48,488 nt of DNA from URNF01 sp045594105 (GTDB lineage: Bacteria > Bacillota > Clostridia > Oscillospirales > Acutalibacteraceae). The notes below the pieces were generated by a model. It was given only the letters and a program-made list of their open reading frames with translations, did no database searches and was not told where the DNA came from. The stretch is from NCBI GenBank assembly GCA_045594105.1, contig JAZNXY010000105.1, forward strand, positions 1 through 48,488. The letters are read 5' to 3'. This document shows, one piece after another, positions 23,192 to 32,082 of the stretch; position 1 is the first letter of the stretch, and every line of letters starts with the position of its first letter. The translations under genes and the position numbers were made by a program.

Positions 23192-23778
23192 TGAAAATAC
23201 GTGAAGTAATTGTGGTGGAAGGCAAGTATGATGCTATCCGTCTGCATTCGGCGGTGGAGGCCACTGTTATAGAAACCAACGGCTTTGGCATTTTCAAGGA
23301 TAAGGAAATGCTGTCACTGCTGCGTCGTATGGCGAAAACACGTGGCTTGCTTATCTTGACCGACAGTGACGGTGCGGGCTTTGTTATTCGTGATTTTCTC
23401 GGTGGTTCTATACCCAAGGAGCAGGTAAAGCATGCCTATATTCCCGAAATTGTCGGCAAAGAACGTCGTAAGTCAGCACCCTCCAAGGAGGGCTTGCTTG
23501 GCGTGGAAGGTATAGACAACGCAGTGATAGTAGAGGCGCTGCGTCGTGCGGGTGCCACCTTCGAAGGGGAAGAGGTGTCCGGTTTTACAGGGTGCAAGCT
23601 TTCTAAGGCCGATTTGTATGCTTTGGGCTTGGCTGGTGGTACGGACAGCGCACAAAAACGTCGTGCCCTGCAAAAGGCACTCGGTCTTCCCGAAAAATTG
23701 TCTGCGAATCGCTTGCTCGAAATCCTGAATATCGCCGTCTCTCCGGACGAGCTGACAACAGCATTGAAAAATGTGTAA
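23188..23778 (+). CDS. rnmV: ribonuclease M5
   Basis: 196 residues. The N-terminal TOPRIM domain has VVEGKYDAIRL (acidic E with the following K/D) and the DSDGAG motif (LTDSDGAGF). The DUF4093-like C-terminal part (GFTGCKLSKADLYALGLAGG) is typical of RNase M5. The enzyme matures 5S rRNA at both ends in Firmicutes. Start is one of two adjacent ATG codons overlapping the holA stop (ATGATG). It is the last gene of the operon, followed by a strong palindromic terminator. Confidence 0.95.
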   Translation: MMKIREVIVVEGKYDAIRLHSAVEATVIETNGFGIFKDKEMLSLLRRMAKTRGLLILTDSDGAGFVIRDFLGGSIPKEQVKHAYIPEIVGKERRKSAPSKEGLLGVEGIDNAVIVEALRRAGATFEGEEVSGFTGCKLSKADLYALGLAGGTDSAQKRRALQKALGLPEKLSANRLLEILNIAVSPDELTTALKNV

Positions 23779-23815
23779 AAAACACCCCTAAAAGGGGTGT
23801 TTTTTACACATTTTT
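23767..23815. terminator. 22-bp perfect palindromic terminator after rnmV
   Basis: The left arm (23767-23788) and right arm (23794-23815) are exact inverted copies, with core ACACCCC/GGGGTGT and a 5-base loop. The left arm includes the rnmV stop codon. T-runs on both sides make it bidirectional. Confidence 0.9.
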
Positions 23816-23817
23816 TA

Positions 23818-23846
23818 TTGACATATAAGGGTACTTATGGCATAAC
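23818..23846 (+). promoter_or_regulatory. promoter of the yjbQ-like locus
   Basis: TTGACA (23818-23823), 17-bp spacer, CATAAC (23841-23846, two mismatches to TATAAT). Confidence 0.5.
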
Positions 23847-23901
23847 AGAAACGAAACCAAGCAAAAGTAAAAACGAAATAAAACAAAAGGAGAGTTTGGT
23901 T

Positions 23902-24520
23902 ATGGAATTCAAAGTGTATCAGAAGGAATTGGAACTGCAGTCGAGAGGTTGGATCCCCACCTTCCACGACGTGTCAAAAGAAATCATCGAGATTGTTGCG
24001 GCATCGGGCATCAAAAACGGCACTGTTGCTATCGCATCTCATCACACCACCTGTTCCGTTATGGTGCAGGAATGTTCTCATGACATCGATTCGTTCGCTC
24101 TGGAGTTCTTGCAGCACGACCTTTTAGATATCATGCGTAAGATGATTCCCGACTTTGCGAAGAGCATCAGTATCGTCATCCCGGCCCGATTCATTCGCAG
24201 TTTGGCCGCTATGTGAACGAGCCGGCGACTTCACCAGCATGAACACCGACGGTCATCTGCGTTCGGTATTCTTCGGCAGAAGCGAAACTATGACCATTAA
24301 AGACGGCGTTCTTGACGGTGGAGAATTCGCTCACATCTACTTTGTTGACTGGGATCACGTACGTGCCCGTGGTCGTCAGCTCAACGTTACCGTTATGGGT
24401 ACGACTGAGGATGTGGAAGACCGCAAATGGAACAACGGTGAGGTTATCGACACCTTACATAAGTTCACCGACGAAGAGAAGGCATACGACGTACATTACA
24501 CCCTGCAGCAGCAGAGATAA
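23902..24520 (+). pseudogene. yjbQ: UPF0047/YjbQ family gene, two frameshifts
   Basis: The ATG at 23902 follows AAGGAGAG. The product starts in one frame (to about residue 84, including ASHHTTCSVMVQE), continues in a second frame (CEEHQYRHPGPIHSQFG then RYVNEP) after a shift near 24154, and resumes in a third frame (GDFTSMNTDGHLRSVFFGR...) after another near 24222. Reassembled, it matches the YjbQ/UPF0047 family with its HTT and N-x-DGHLRS conserved blocks; members are described as secondary thiamine-phosphate synthases. Both shifts look like loss of one or two bases. Either the gene is decayed or the assembly has local errors; the neighbouring genes are broken in the same way. Confidence 0.8.
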
Positions 24521-24531
24521 GGCGGGTTGCT

Positions 24532-24974
24532 GTGAAAACCGAACTTACTCTGCAAGAGCGGCGTGACAGGATACTGGATATTCTGCACACCGAGGGTAAG
24601 GTACGGGTAGCCGAACTGAGTGCGCTGTTTAATGTTTCGGAAGTGAGTATTCGAAACGACTTGGCGGAATTAGAGAGTAAAGGACTGCTGTCCCGTGTAC
24701 ATGGCGGGGCAGTCAGTTCTTACTCTTCCTATTACCATATGACCGTAAAATGTTGGAAACCTTCGTACCTTACTGGGAAATGGAAGATGGCAAGCTGACA
24801 AAGCTTGAACTGTTACCTGTGGAACTCGGTTTTGATTTAGATGTGAAACATCCGTTACGCGGTATACCGGTAGTGACCAAAGATATGGGGTGCATGGAAC
24901 GTTTACAGGCGTTGTCTGCGGAACTTGGTACAAAAATGCACTTTGAAGACGGTAAAGTGATTGTCGAAGTCTGA
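24532..24974 (+). pseudogene. chimeric remnant: DeoR-type HTH start joined to CapA-type C-terminus
   Basis: From GTG 24532 about 62 residues match the N-terminal winged HTH of DeoR regulators (LQERRDRILDILHTEGKVRV, then VSEVSIRNDLAELESKGLLSRVHGGAV). No DeoR sensor domain follows. Instead, after a one-base shift near 24738, the sequence (YYH-YDRKMLETFVPYWEMEDGKL, then LELLPVELGF...RGIP and ...LSAELGTKM) looks like the C-terminus of CapA-type capsule/metallophosphatase proteins. The simplest reading is a deletion joining two once separate genes, plus a frameshift. The product, if made, would be a truncated DNA-binding protein. Confidence 0.65.
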
Positions 24975-24989
24975 AAGGATCTGTTGTAA

Positions 24990-26344
24990 TTGAGAAGGAA
25001 ACTATCCCCACGGCACATTGAAATGTGCGAGGGACCCATCTTAAAGAATATAGTTCCGTATGCCATCCCCGTGATTTTAAGCGGCGTTTTGCAGTTGTTG
25101 TTTAACGCTGCCGATATGGTGGTGGTTGGCCGCTTTTGCGGGAGTACGTCGGTTGGTGCTGTGGGCTCTACCGGTTCGCTTATCAACCTGCTGGTGAATA
25201 TGTTTATGGGATTATCCACGGGTTCCGGCGTTGTGGTGGCGATGTCTATCGGTAAAGGAGACCGAGAAGAAACCCATCGGTCGGTGCATACGGCGATGTT
25301 GCTTGCTGTTATTGCAGGTGCGATTATCACCGTGCTCGGTATGCTTTTAACAAAACCTTTGCTTGTCTGGATGGCCACCCCCGATGACGTGTTAAATCTG
25401 GCAGTTACCTATGTGCGTATTTACTTTTTAGGCGCCATACCCAGTGCGGTGTACAACTTCGGTGCTGCGATTATGCGTGCGAACGGTGATACCCGTCGCC
25501 CGATGACCTATCTGACCGTTGCAGGTGTTGCAAACGTGTTGTTGAATCTTGTTTTTGTAACAGCGTTCCAACTTGACGTGGCAGGCGTTGCGTTGGCAAC
25601 CACCATCTCGCAATTGCTTTCCGCGATACTGGTTGTGCACGCATTGGCAGAACAGCACGACGCAACACGCCTGGATTTTTCTTGTTTGCGTATATATGCA
25701 AACGAGGTAAAGTCCATTTTGAAGATCGGTATTCCTGCCGCTTTACAGGGTTGCACCTTCTCTGTTTCGAATATGTTGATACAAAGCTCAGTTAACAGCT
25801 TTGGTGCACGGCGGTTGCCGGTGTTGCAGCATCTACCAGCTTGACAGGATTTACCTATACGGCGATGAACTCTTTCCGTCAGGCGACCTTAAACTTTGTG
25901 GGACAAAACTGCGGTGCTAAGAAATTTGACCGTGTGCGTCGTGTGGTGTGGAGCAGCATTTTGTGCGTGTCGGTTGTTGGCATTTCGTTAGGGTTGCTCA
26001 GTGCTGCTTTTGCAACACCGCTGTTAAAACTGTATATCACCGACTCGGCAGAGGCGATACAGTACGGTGTTGTGAGAACATGGTGGATTGGCATTACCTA
26101 TTTTCTTGCAGGTATTATGGAAACGTTTATGGGTGCCTTGCAAGGTCTTGGCAAATCTACTGTTTCGATGTTGATTAACGTGTTTTGTACCTGCTTTATT
26201 CGTATCATATGGATATTAACCATCTTTGTAATGATACCTACGCTTAACACCTTGTATATTTCCTATCCCATTTCGTGGGGGTTGGCAATTATAGCGGAAG
26301 CTGTAGCTTTTTCATACATCTTAAAACGCAAAGAAAAGGAATAA
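24990..26344 (+). pseudogene. MATE-family efflux transporter, one frameshift
   Basis: From a TTG at 24990 the frame runs to a shift near 25810 and then continues in another frame to 26344; together about 450 residues, the normal MATE length. The N-terminal half has the family start (GPILKNIVPYAIPVILSG, then FNAADMVVVGRF) and MRANGDTRRPM. The second half begins VAGVAASTSLTGF and contains RQATLNFVGQNCGAKKFD and ETFMGALQGLGKS. MATE proteins are Na+ or H+ driven multidrug exporters. A single base near GTGCACGGCGG restores the frame. Real inactivation and sequencing error cannot be told apart here. Confidence 0.85.
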
Positions 26345-26354
26345 TTGACAAAAT

Positions 26355-26386
26355 AAAGGACGCGCCCCTAGGGGTGCGTCCTTTTT
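26355..26386 (+). terminator. intrinsic terminator after the MATE locus
   Basis: AAAGGACGC pairs with GCGTCCTTT around CCCC/GGGG, followed by TTTTTC. Confidence 0.85.
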
Positions 26387-26392
26387 CACGCA

Positions 26393-26420
26393 TTGACAAT
26401 TCGACAGAAAATGCTATAAT
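26393..26420 (+). promoter_or_regulatory. consensus promoter of the lipid kinase operon
   Basis: TTGACA (26393-26398), 16-bp spacer, TATAAT (26415-26420). Confidence 0.8.
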
Positions 26421-26447
26421 AATTAGGTTAAAAGGAAGGTGACAGGT

Positions 26448-27386
26448 ATGCATCATCTGTTTGTTATCAATACGTATGCAGGTAAAGACAGTACCGATAA
26501 GGATATTGCTGCGGTTCTGGAGAATATGAGCAGCGATATGCTATATACTGTGCATTATACAGAAGGAAAAGGCGAAGCCACAGCTTTTGTCCGTGCATTT
26601 TGCACCGAGCATGCGAAGGAAACGGTGCGTGTGTATGCCTGCGGCGGCGACGGTACGGCACACGAGGTGGCAAACGGTATTGTCGGTTGTCCGAATGCTT
26701 CGATGACGGTGTATCCTTGTGGCAGTGGCAACGATTTTGTGAAATATTACGGCGGTAAGGATCGCTTTATGGATATTGGTGACTTGGTTGCGGCGGAAGA
26801 TGCACCCATTGACCTTATACGTGTAAATGACAAGCAATATGCCATTAATGCGTGCCACTTTGGCTTTGATAGTGCGGTAGCAGAGCTGATGGGGAAGATA
26901 CGGCACAAGAAAATCATAGGCGGCAGTATGGCATACCCTGTCAGTGTGGCGAAAGCACTGCTGACCTCTATGAAAACCCGATGTACCGTCAAGGCGGACG
27001 GTGAGGTGCTGAATCCTAACGGTGAATTGCTGTTGTGTACTGTGGCGAATGGCCAGTATGTGGGCGGCTCCTACCGCTGTGCGCCGCTTTCTTGTAACGA
27101 CGACGGCTTGTTGGAGGTCTGCCTTGTAAAACCGGTGTCCCGTATTACGTTTTTGCGTCTGATGAATGCTTATAAAGAGGGAAAGCATCTCAATGACCCT
27201 CGATTTGAAAAGTATATCGTATACCGGCAGGCAAGGTGCGTGGAAATCCAGGCGGCATCTCCCGTCTTTCCGTGCTCGCTGGACGGAGAGGTCATCTACG
27301 GACGGCAGCTGTATGTCGAGGTGGAAGAAAAAACGATTCGTTTTGCAGTTCCCAAGGAGAAGAAATATGCTGAAATTGAGAAATAA
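26448..27386 (+). CDS. diacylglycerol/lipid kinase family protein (DagK/YegS type)
   Basis: 312 residues from the ATG at 26448 (GGAAGG eight bases upstream); an in-frame GTG nine bases earlier is less likely. The DAGK catalytic domain shows the nucleotide-binding GGDGT motif (CGGDGTAHEV near 65-75) and GSGNDFVKY, followed by the beta-sandwich C-terminal domain with SLDGE. These cytoplasmic enzymes phosphorylate diacylglycerol or related lipids. It heads an operon with two EamA transporters: its last 20 bases overlap the start of the first. Confidence 0.92.
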   Translation: MHHLFVINTYAGKDSTDKDIAAVLENMSSDMLYTVHYTEGKGEATAFVRAFCTEHAKETVRVYACGGDGTAHEVANGIVGCPNASMTVYPCGSGNDFVKYYGGKDRFMDIGDLVAAEDAPIDLIRVNDKQYAINACHFGFDSAVAELMGKIRHKKIIGGSMAYPVSVAKALLTSMKTRCTVKADGEVLNPNGELLLCTVANGQYVGGSYRCAPLSCNDDGLLEVCLVKPVSRITFLRLMNAYKEGKHLNDPRFEKYIVYRQARCVEIQAASPVFPCSLDGEVIYGRQLYVEVEEKTIRFAVPKEKKYAEIEK

Positions 27387-28269
27387 AGGGTGGTACGGCA
27401 GCTTACTGCTGCTGATTGCCTCTTTTTTGTGGGGCAGCACCTTCGTGGCACAAAGTGACGGTGCTGACAAGGTTGGTCCCTTTACATTCCTTTGCTTGCG
27501 TTCGGTGCTGGGTTTTGCGGTGCTGTTGCCACTGGCCTTGGTGCGTAGCGGCAAACAGTCCAAAGGCGAACGCAATTCCTGTATGCTGTTGTGGGGCGGT
27601 ATTGTGTGCGGCTTGGTGCTCACCGTGTCCTCGTTGCTACAGCAGGTAGGCATCGCATATACATCGGTAGGTAACGCAGGGTTTATCACTGCAATGTACA
27701 TTTTACTGGTGCCGATACTGGGCTTGTTCATCGGCAAGAAAATGCCATTACACCTTTGGGGCTGTGTAGGCGTTGCAGTGGTGGCACTGTATCTGCTTAC
27801 CATCAAGGATGGATTCACGATAGCGTTCGGCGATCTGATGGTGTTGCTGTGTGCGGTGTGTTTTGCGGTACATATTCTGGTGATTGACTTTGTGTCCCCG
27901 AAGGTAGATGGGGTAACCTTGTCCTGTATCCAATTTTTGACTGTAGCACTTGTGACCGTTATTCCGATGCTCGTGATAGAAAAGCCGGAAATGCAAACGG
28001 TGCTGTCTGCGTGGCTACCCATTGCGTATGCAGGTGTGCTTTCCAGTGGTGTTGCGTATACGTTGCAGATTGTTGGCCAAAAATATACCCGTCCGACAGT
28101 GGCGTCTCTTGTGATGAGCTTAGAATCGGTGTTTGCCGTGCTGTCGGGTATGGTGGTACTGGGGGATGTCCCCACCCTGAAGGAAGGTATTGGATGTGTG
28201 CTGATGTTTGCAGCAATTATTTTGTCACAGTTGCCGCAAAAGGAGAAAAAAGATGCACAAAACATATAA
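27367..28269 (+). CDS. EamA/DMT-family transporter 1
   Basis: 300 residues from the ATG at 27367, preceded by AAGGAGA inside the end of the kinase gene. Ten hydrophobic segments in two EamA repeats: the first begins ASFLWGSTFVAQ, with a later LQQVGIAYTSVGNAGFITAMYILLVPIL, and the second half ends ASLVMSLESVFAVLSGMVVLGD. Probable metabolite exporter in the cytoplasmic membrane, substrate unknown. A longer upstream frame exists but overlaps the kinase gene and lacks a ribosome binding site. The next gene is another EamA member, overlapping by 17 bases. Confidence 0.92.
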   Translation: MLKLRNKGWYGSLLLLIASFLWGSTFVAQSDGADKVGPFTFLCLRSVLGFAVLLPLALVRSGKQSKGERNSCMLLWGGIVCGLVLTVSSLLQQVGIAYTSVGNAGFITAMYILLVPILGLFIGKKMPLHLWGCVGVAVVALYLLTIKDGFTIAFGDLMVLLCAVCFAVHILVIDFVSPKVDGVTLSCIQFLTVALVTVIPMLVIEKPEMQTVLSAWLPIAYAGVLSSGVAYTLQIVGQKYTRPTVASLVMSLESVFAVLSGMVVLGDVPTLKEGIGCVLMFAAIILSQLPQKEKKDAQNI

Positions 28270-29146
28270 AGGCATGTTGGCAGCATTTTTCGGCAACTTT
28301 ATTTTCGGCTTGAGCTTCCTGTTTACCAAAACCGCCCTTTTAGCCGCAACACCGTCCGTTTTGTTGTTCTGGCGGTTCTTTCTGGCATTGACCGTGATGA
28401 ATGTGCTGCGGCTGACCGGAAAATGTAAAGTGTCCTTAAAGGGTAAACCTATCGCCCTGCTGGTGCTGATGGGGCTTTGCCAACCGGTGTTGTATTTTTA
28501 CTTTGAAAATTACGGATTGATCTGCTCGAACGCCACGTTTTCATCGGTGATGATAGCATTGGTACCGATTGCATCGCTTGTGTTCGGTGCTTTGTTTATG
28601 CGGGAACGGCCGACTATGTTGCAGGTCGTCTGCAGTGCCGTTTCGGTAGGTGGTGTTGTCTGGATGGCACTGCTGCAATCGTCAAGTGGTGCTATCACCG
28701 TGTGGGGTGTGCTGTTACTGTGCGGTGCGGTGATGACCGCCGTCGGCTTTAATGTCATCAGCCGCCGCAGTGCCGGACAGGTAACCGCATTTGAACGTAC
28801 GTATATGATGTTCTTGGTGGGTACGACAGCATTTTTTGGTGTGGCAGTGTTTGAAAACTGCCGTACACCGCTCCTTATGGTTGCACCCTTTGCCGATAGC
28901 GGCTTTATGGTGTCCCTTTTGTACCTCGGTATACTGTCATCGGTATGTGCGTTTCTGATGATCAATTACGCAAATACATATTTGCCGTTGTCCCGTGCAA
29001 CCGTCTTTTCCAACGTGATTACGGTGGTGTCGGTAGCGGCAAGTATCTGGCTGCTGCACGAGCCGTTTAACGTGTATATTTTACTGGCATCTTTGTTGAT
29101 TGTCTTCGGTATCGCAGGGGTGCAATATTTCACCCGAAAAAATTGA
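28253..29146 (+). CDS. EamA/DMT-family transporter 2
   Basis: 297 residues from ATG 28253 behind AAAGGAG. Ten predicted membrane helices; the EamA signature parts are FGNFIFGLSFLFTKTAL at the start, NATFSSVMIALVPIASLVFGALFM in the first repeat, and PLSRATVFSNVITVVSVAASI in the second. It is only distantly similar to the preceding transporter, so this is not a fresh duplication. The two could act independently or as a pair. The stop codon lies inside the -35 of the sms promoter. Confidence 0.92.
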   Translation: MHKTYKGMLAAFFGNFIFGLSFLFTKTALLAATPSVLLFWRFFLALTVMNVLRLTGKCKVSLKGKPIALLVLMGLCQPVLYFYFENYGLICSNATFSSVMIALVPIASLVFGALFMRERPTMLQVVCSAVSVGGVVWMALLQSSSGAITVWGVLLLCGAVMTAVGFNVISRRSAGQVTAFERTYMMFLVGTTAFFGVAVFENCRTPLLMVAPFADSGFMVSLLYLGILSSVCAFLMINYANTYLPLSRATVFSNVITVVSVAASIWLLHEPFNVYILLASLLIVFGIAGVQYFTRKN

Positions 29147-29171
29147 CATACAAGGTTCTTAATGGTATGAT
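29143..29171 (+). promoter_or_regulatory. promoter of the sms operon
   Basis: TTGACA (29143-29148), 17-bp spacer, TATGAT (29166-29171). The -35 overlaps the stop codon of the upstream gene. Confidence 0.75.
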
Positions 29172-29200
29172 GAATATAAGTTTATGTTAGGAGGATTCCT

Positions 29201-29926
29201 ATGCTCGAATTAAAAAATGTGTCCTTCACGGTGGAGGATGAAAAAGGAGAAAAAAAGGACATTCTGAAGGATGTGTCCTTGAAGATAGAAGACCGTTTCG
29301 TGGCAATCACCGGCCCGAACGGTGGCGGCAAGTCTACCTTAGCAAAAATTATTGCGGGTATTTATACACCGACAGCCGGTCGGATTTTCTTTAACGGTAC
29401 GGATATTACCGATATGTCTATTACCGACCGTGCCAGAATGGGTATCAGCTATGCGTTTCAGCAGCCGGTACGATTTAAGGGCTTGACCGTCAAAGATCTG
29501 ATTGCACTGGCGGCAGGTAAAAAGCTGTCTATTACCGAGATTTGTAATTATCTGTCCGAGGTCGGTCTTTGTGCACGTGATTACGTAGACCGTGAGGTAA
29601 ATGCTTTGCTGTCCGGCGGTGAATTGAAACGCATTGAAATTGCGATGATTATGGCACGCGGCACCGAACTTACCGTGTTTGACGAGCCCGAGGCGGGTAT
29701 CGACCTATGGAGCTTCGGCAATCTCATTCAGGTGTTCAAAAAAATGTACGAAAAGAACAGCGGTTCTATCATCATCATTTCGCATCAGGAACGTATTCTC
29801 AACATTGCCGATACGATCGTTGTGGTGGCAAACGGAGAGGTTTCCAAGGTGGGTACGAAGGAAGACGTATTGCCTGCACTGCTTGGTGCGGAGAGCGTAT
29901 GCTCGGTGCTCAGCGACAAATTGTAA
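29201..29926 (+). CDS. SmsC/SufC-type ABC ATPase for Fe-S cluster assembly
   Basis: 241 residues. Walker A is GPNGGGKST (38-46), the Q-loop lies in YAFQQPVRFKG, the ABC signature is LLSGGELKRIEIAMIMARG, and Walker B leads into DEPEAGIDL, a wording characteristic of SufC rather than transport ATPases. No permease is present. Paired with the SufB-like gene immediately downstream it forms the two-component SUF-like minimal system (SMS), which builds iron-sulfur clusters on a B-C scaffold complex. AGGAGG lies upstream of ATG. No sufS, sufU or sufD is adjacent. Confidence 0.9.
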   Translation: MLELKNVSFTVEDEKGEKKDILKDVSLKIEDRFVAITGPNGGGKSTLAKIIAGIYTPTAGRIFFNGTDITDMSITDRARMGISYAFQQPVRFKGLTVKDLIALAAGKKLSITEICNYLSEVGLCARDYVDREVNALLSGGELKRIEIAMIMARGTELTVFDEPEAGIDLWSFGNLIQVFKKMYEKNSGSIIIISHQERILNIADTIVVVANGEVSKVGTKEDVLPALLGAESVCSVLSDKL

Positions 29927-29937
29927 GGGGGACGCAT

Positions 29938-30855
29938 GTGAATACTATTGAAAAGAATCTATTGGAACAGATTGCTGATCTGCACGATGTCCCTGCGGGT
30001 GCGTATAATATCCGTGCAAACGGTGAAGCGGCAGGCCGCCGTTCTACAGCGAATATTGAAATTACAACCAAAACGGACAAGCCGGGTATTGATATCCGTA
30101 TTGCCCCCGGCACAAAAAATGAAAGTGTGCATATTCCCGTGCTGCTCACCCAAACGGGTATGAAGGAGCTCGTGTATAACGATTTCTACATTGGCGAGGA
30201 TGCAGACGTTGTTATTGTGGCCGGATGTGGCATTCACAACAGCGGTGACGATGCTGCAGAGCATAGCGGCATCCACGCATTTTTCCTCGGCAAAAACGCC
30301 CGTGTGAAATATGTGGAAAAGCATTACGGTGACGGTGACGGCAACGGCGAGCGGGTTATGAACCCGACCACCGTGGTACACCTGGAAGAGGGCTCGTATC
30401 TCGAAATGGAAACCACCCAGATTAAGGGTGTGGATTCCACCCGTCGTGCTACACGAGGCACTGTCGGTAAAAATGCAACCCTTATTGTGAAGGAAAAGAT
30501 TATGACCCACGGTCAGCAGTTTGCAGAAACCGACTTTGAAGTGGATTTGAATGGTGAAAATGCAGGTACGCACGTCATCTCCCGCTCGGTAGCAAAAGAC
30601 CAATCTCATCAGGTGTTTCTGTCGAAAATCAACGGCAACAGCCGTTGCAACGGCCACACCGAATGTGATGCTATCATTATGGATGATGCGTCTGTGGCGG
30701 CAATACCGCAGATTACCGCCAACCACGTGGAAGCATCCTTGATTCACGAGGCGGCTATCGGTAAAATTGCAGGGGAACAGCTGATGAAGCTGATGACCTT
30801 GGGTTTGACCGAAAAGGAAGCCGAAGAACAAATTGTCAGCGGATTCTTGAAATAA
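29938..30855 (+). CDS. SmsB/SufB-type Fe-S scaffold protein
   Basis: 305 residues from a GTG at 29938 with AAGGGGG six bases upstream; the overlapping ATG at 29936 runs straight into a stop. The SufBD beta-helix core is recognisable (VVIVAGCGIHNSG, then EEGSYLEMETTQIKGV and FLSKINGNSRCNGHTECDAI), ending in the conserved C-terminal helix region with EASLIHEAAIGKI and the final EEQIVSGFLK. It is shorter than SufB of full SUF systems, as expected for the minimal type. It forms the scaffold complex with the ATPase encoded just upstream. Confidence 0.9.
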   Translation: MNTIEKNLLEQIADLHDVPAGAYNIRANGEAAGRRSTANIEITTKTDKPGIDIRIAPGTKNESVHIPVLLTQTGMKELVYNDFYIGEDADVVIVAGCGIHNSGDDAAEHSGIHAFFLGKNARVKYVEKHYGDGDGNGERVMNPTTVVHLEEGSYLEMETTQIKGVDSTRRATRGTVGKNATLIVKEKIMTHGQQFAETDFEVDLNGENAGTHVISRSVAKDQSHQVFLSKINGNSRCNGHTECDAIIMDDASVAAIPQITANHVEASLIHEAAIGKIAGEQLMKLMTLGLTEKEAEEQIVSGFLK

Positions 30856-30891
30856 AAAATACGGTGTGTCGAAGGACACACCGTATTTTTT
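30854..30891. terminator. bidirectional terminator between sms operon and PTS gene
   Basis: AAAAATACGGTGTGTC (30855-30870) and its exact inverse (30875-30890) form a perfect 16-bp stem with loop GAAG, with T-runs in both directions. Confidence 0.92.
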
Positions 30892-31948
30892 ATACGTCTA
30901 ATTTCATATCGTTCGGTTTGATCCAACCGATTTTCCGTAGGATTTCGCTGAACAGCAGGGAAAGTACGGCGGGGAGGACAAAGCAGATAACCGCAATGCC
31001 TATCCATTTCATGGTACCGCCCTCCATATTGGTGATAATACCTAAGGGGCCGACTAAACCGCAAGTACCCATACCCGAAGCTACACCAACGTTTTCTAAT
31101 TTGAAAACCGTGGTAGAGAGGGGACCTGTAATCATCGATGCCAAGGTGGCAGGAATCCAAATGCGAGGATTTTTCACGATGTTTCCCATTTGCAGCATAG
31201 AGGTGCCGAGTCCTTGCGCAATCACGCCGCCCCAATGGTTTTCACGGAAGGAAATGACCGCAAAGCCAATCATCTGCGCACAGCAGCCGGCAGTTGCGGC
31301 ACCGCCCGCCAGACCGCTGATGCCAATCATTGCACAGATGGCGGCGGAACTGATAGGCAGGGTAAGTGCAATGCCGACAGCAGCAGAAACGAGGATGCCC
31401 ATAATAATGGGTTGCAGTTCGGTGGCGGTGTTGATAAACCAACCGATCCAATACATACACCAGGCAATGATAGGGCAGAGCAGCCGTGCCACCACAACAC
31501 CGGACAGAATGGTGACGGTGGGGGTAACCAGAATATCGATTTTGGTTTCCTTGGAAACCAGCTTGCCGAGCTCTACTGCGATGATGACCGCAACGAAAGC
31601 ACCTGCCGGTCCTGCGGTAATGGATTTTTCCACACCGTCAAGTATAAAGGTGCCGCCAAAGCTGTTGCCTGCGTAGCCGACAGCGGCGGCACACAGCATC
31701 ACGAGGGTGGGGGCGTGTAGCGCATTGGCAATAGCTATGCCGAGTGCTGCACCTGTTACGGCGGTAGCGGCAGCGGCGAGGTCGCCAAAAACAGAGATGG
31801 CGGTATAATCATATAAGGTATCAAAAATAGTACCGATGAGCAGTGAGGCAAAAAGCCCCAGAGCCATAGACCCCATCGCATCTATAAAATAGGTGCGAAG
31901 CGACGGCTTTACTTGCTTTTTCTCCAAGAAAGTGCGAACTTTTGACAT
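30890..31948 (-). CDS. PTS IIC-type sugar permease (EIIC_2-like), orphan
   Basis: 352 residues from the ATG at 31948 (AAGGGG five bases upstream), preferred to a start 60 bases earlier. Strongly hydrophobic with about ten membrane segments; FIDAMGSMALGLFASLLIGTI at the start and GLVGPLGIITNMEGG near the end fit the EIIC_2 type of phosphotransferase permeases. No IIA or IIB gene lies nearby, so its sugar and phosphate donor are not evident; it may work with components encoded elsewhere or as a non-PTS permease. Convergent with the sms operon, sharing the terminator. Confidence 0.75.
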   Translation of the reverse strand: MSKVRTFLEKKQVKPSLRTYFIDAMGSMALGLFASLLIGTIFDTLYDYTAISVFGDLAAAATAVTGAALGIAIANALHAPTLVMLCAAAVGYAGNSFGGTFILDGVEKSITAGPAGAFVAVIIAVELGKLVSKETKIDILVTPTVTILSGVVVARLLCPIIAWCMYWIGWFINTATELQPIIMGILVSAAVGIALTLPISSAAICAMIGISGLAGGAATAGCCAQMIGFAVISFRENHWGGVIAQGLGTSMLQMGNIVKNPRIWIPATLASMITGPLSTTVFKLENVGVASGMGTCGLVGPLGIITNMEGGTMKWIGIAVICFVLPAVLSLLFSEILRKIGWIKPNDMKLDV

Positions 31949-31979
31949 GGAAACCCCTTCTTTTATTATATTTTGTTCG

Positions 31980-32008
31980 GTTATACCACTTTTACCTTTT
32001 TTTGTCAA
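31980..32008 (-). promoter_or_regulatory. promoter of the PTS IIC gene
   Basis: On the minus strand TTGACA (32003-32008), 17-bp spacer, TATAAC (31980-31985). Confidence 0.7.
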
Positions 32009-32024
32009 GTTTTCAAGGAAACTC

Positions 32025-32053
32025 TTGTTATTTGTAAAATGTTTTGATATACT
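32025..32053 (+). promoter_or_regulatory. promoter of the DUF554 gene
   Basis: TTGTTA (32025-32030), 17-bp spacer, TATACT (32048-32053) with an upstream TG extension. Confidence 0.65.
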
Positions 32054-32082
32054 GTACCTACTTTTTTGAAGGTCGTGAAACT

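Noticed and set aside
26541..28286. Long minus-strand open frame of 581 codons opposite the kinase/EamA genes
   Set aside because: It is a shadow of well-supported plus-strand genes, with low-complexity His/Thr/Ser-rich translation and no ribosome binding site.
30890..31948. Complete sugar phosphotransferase operon
   Set aside because: Only a IIC-type permease is present; no IIA or IIB domain is encoded nearby.
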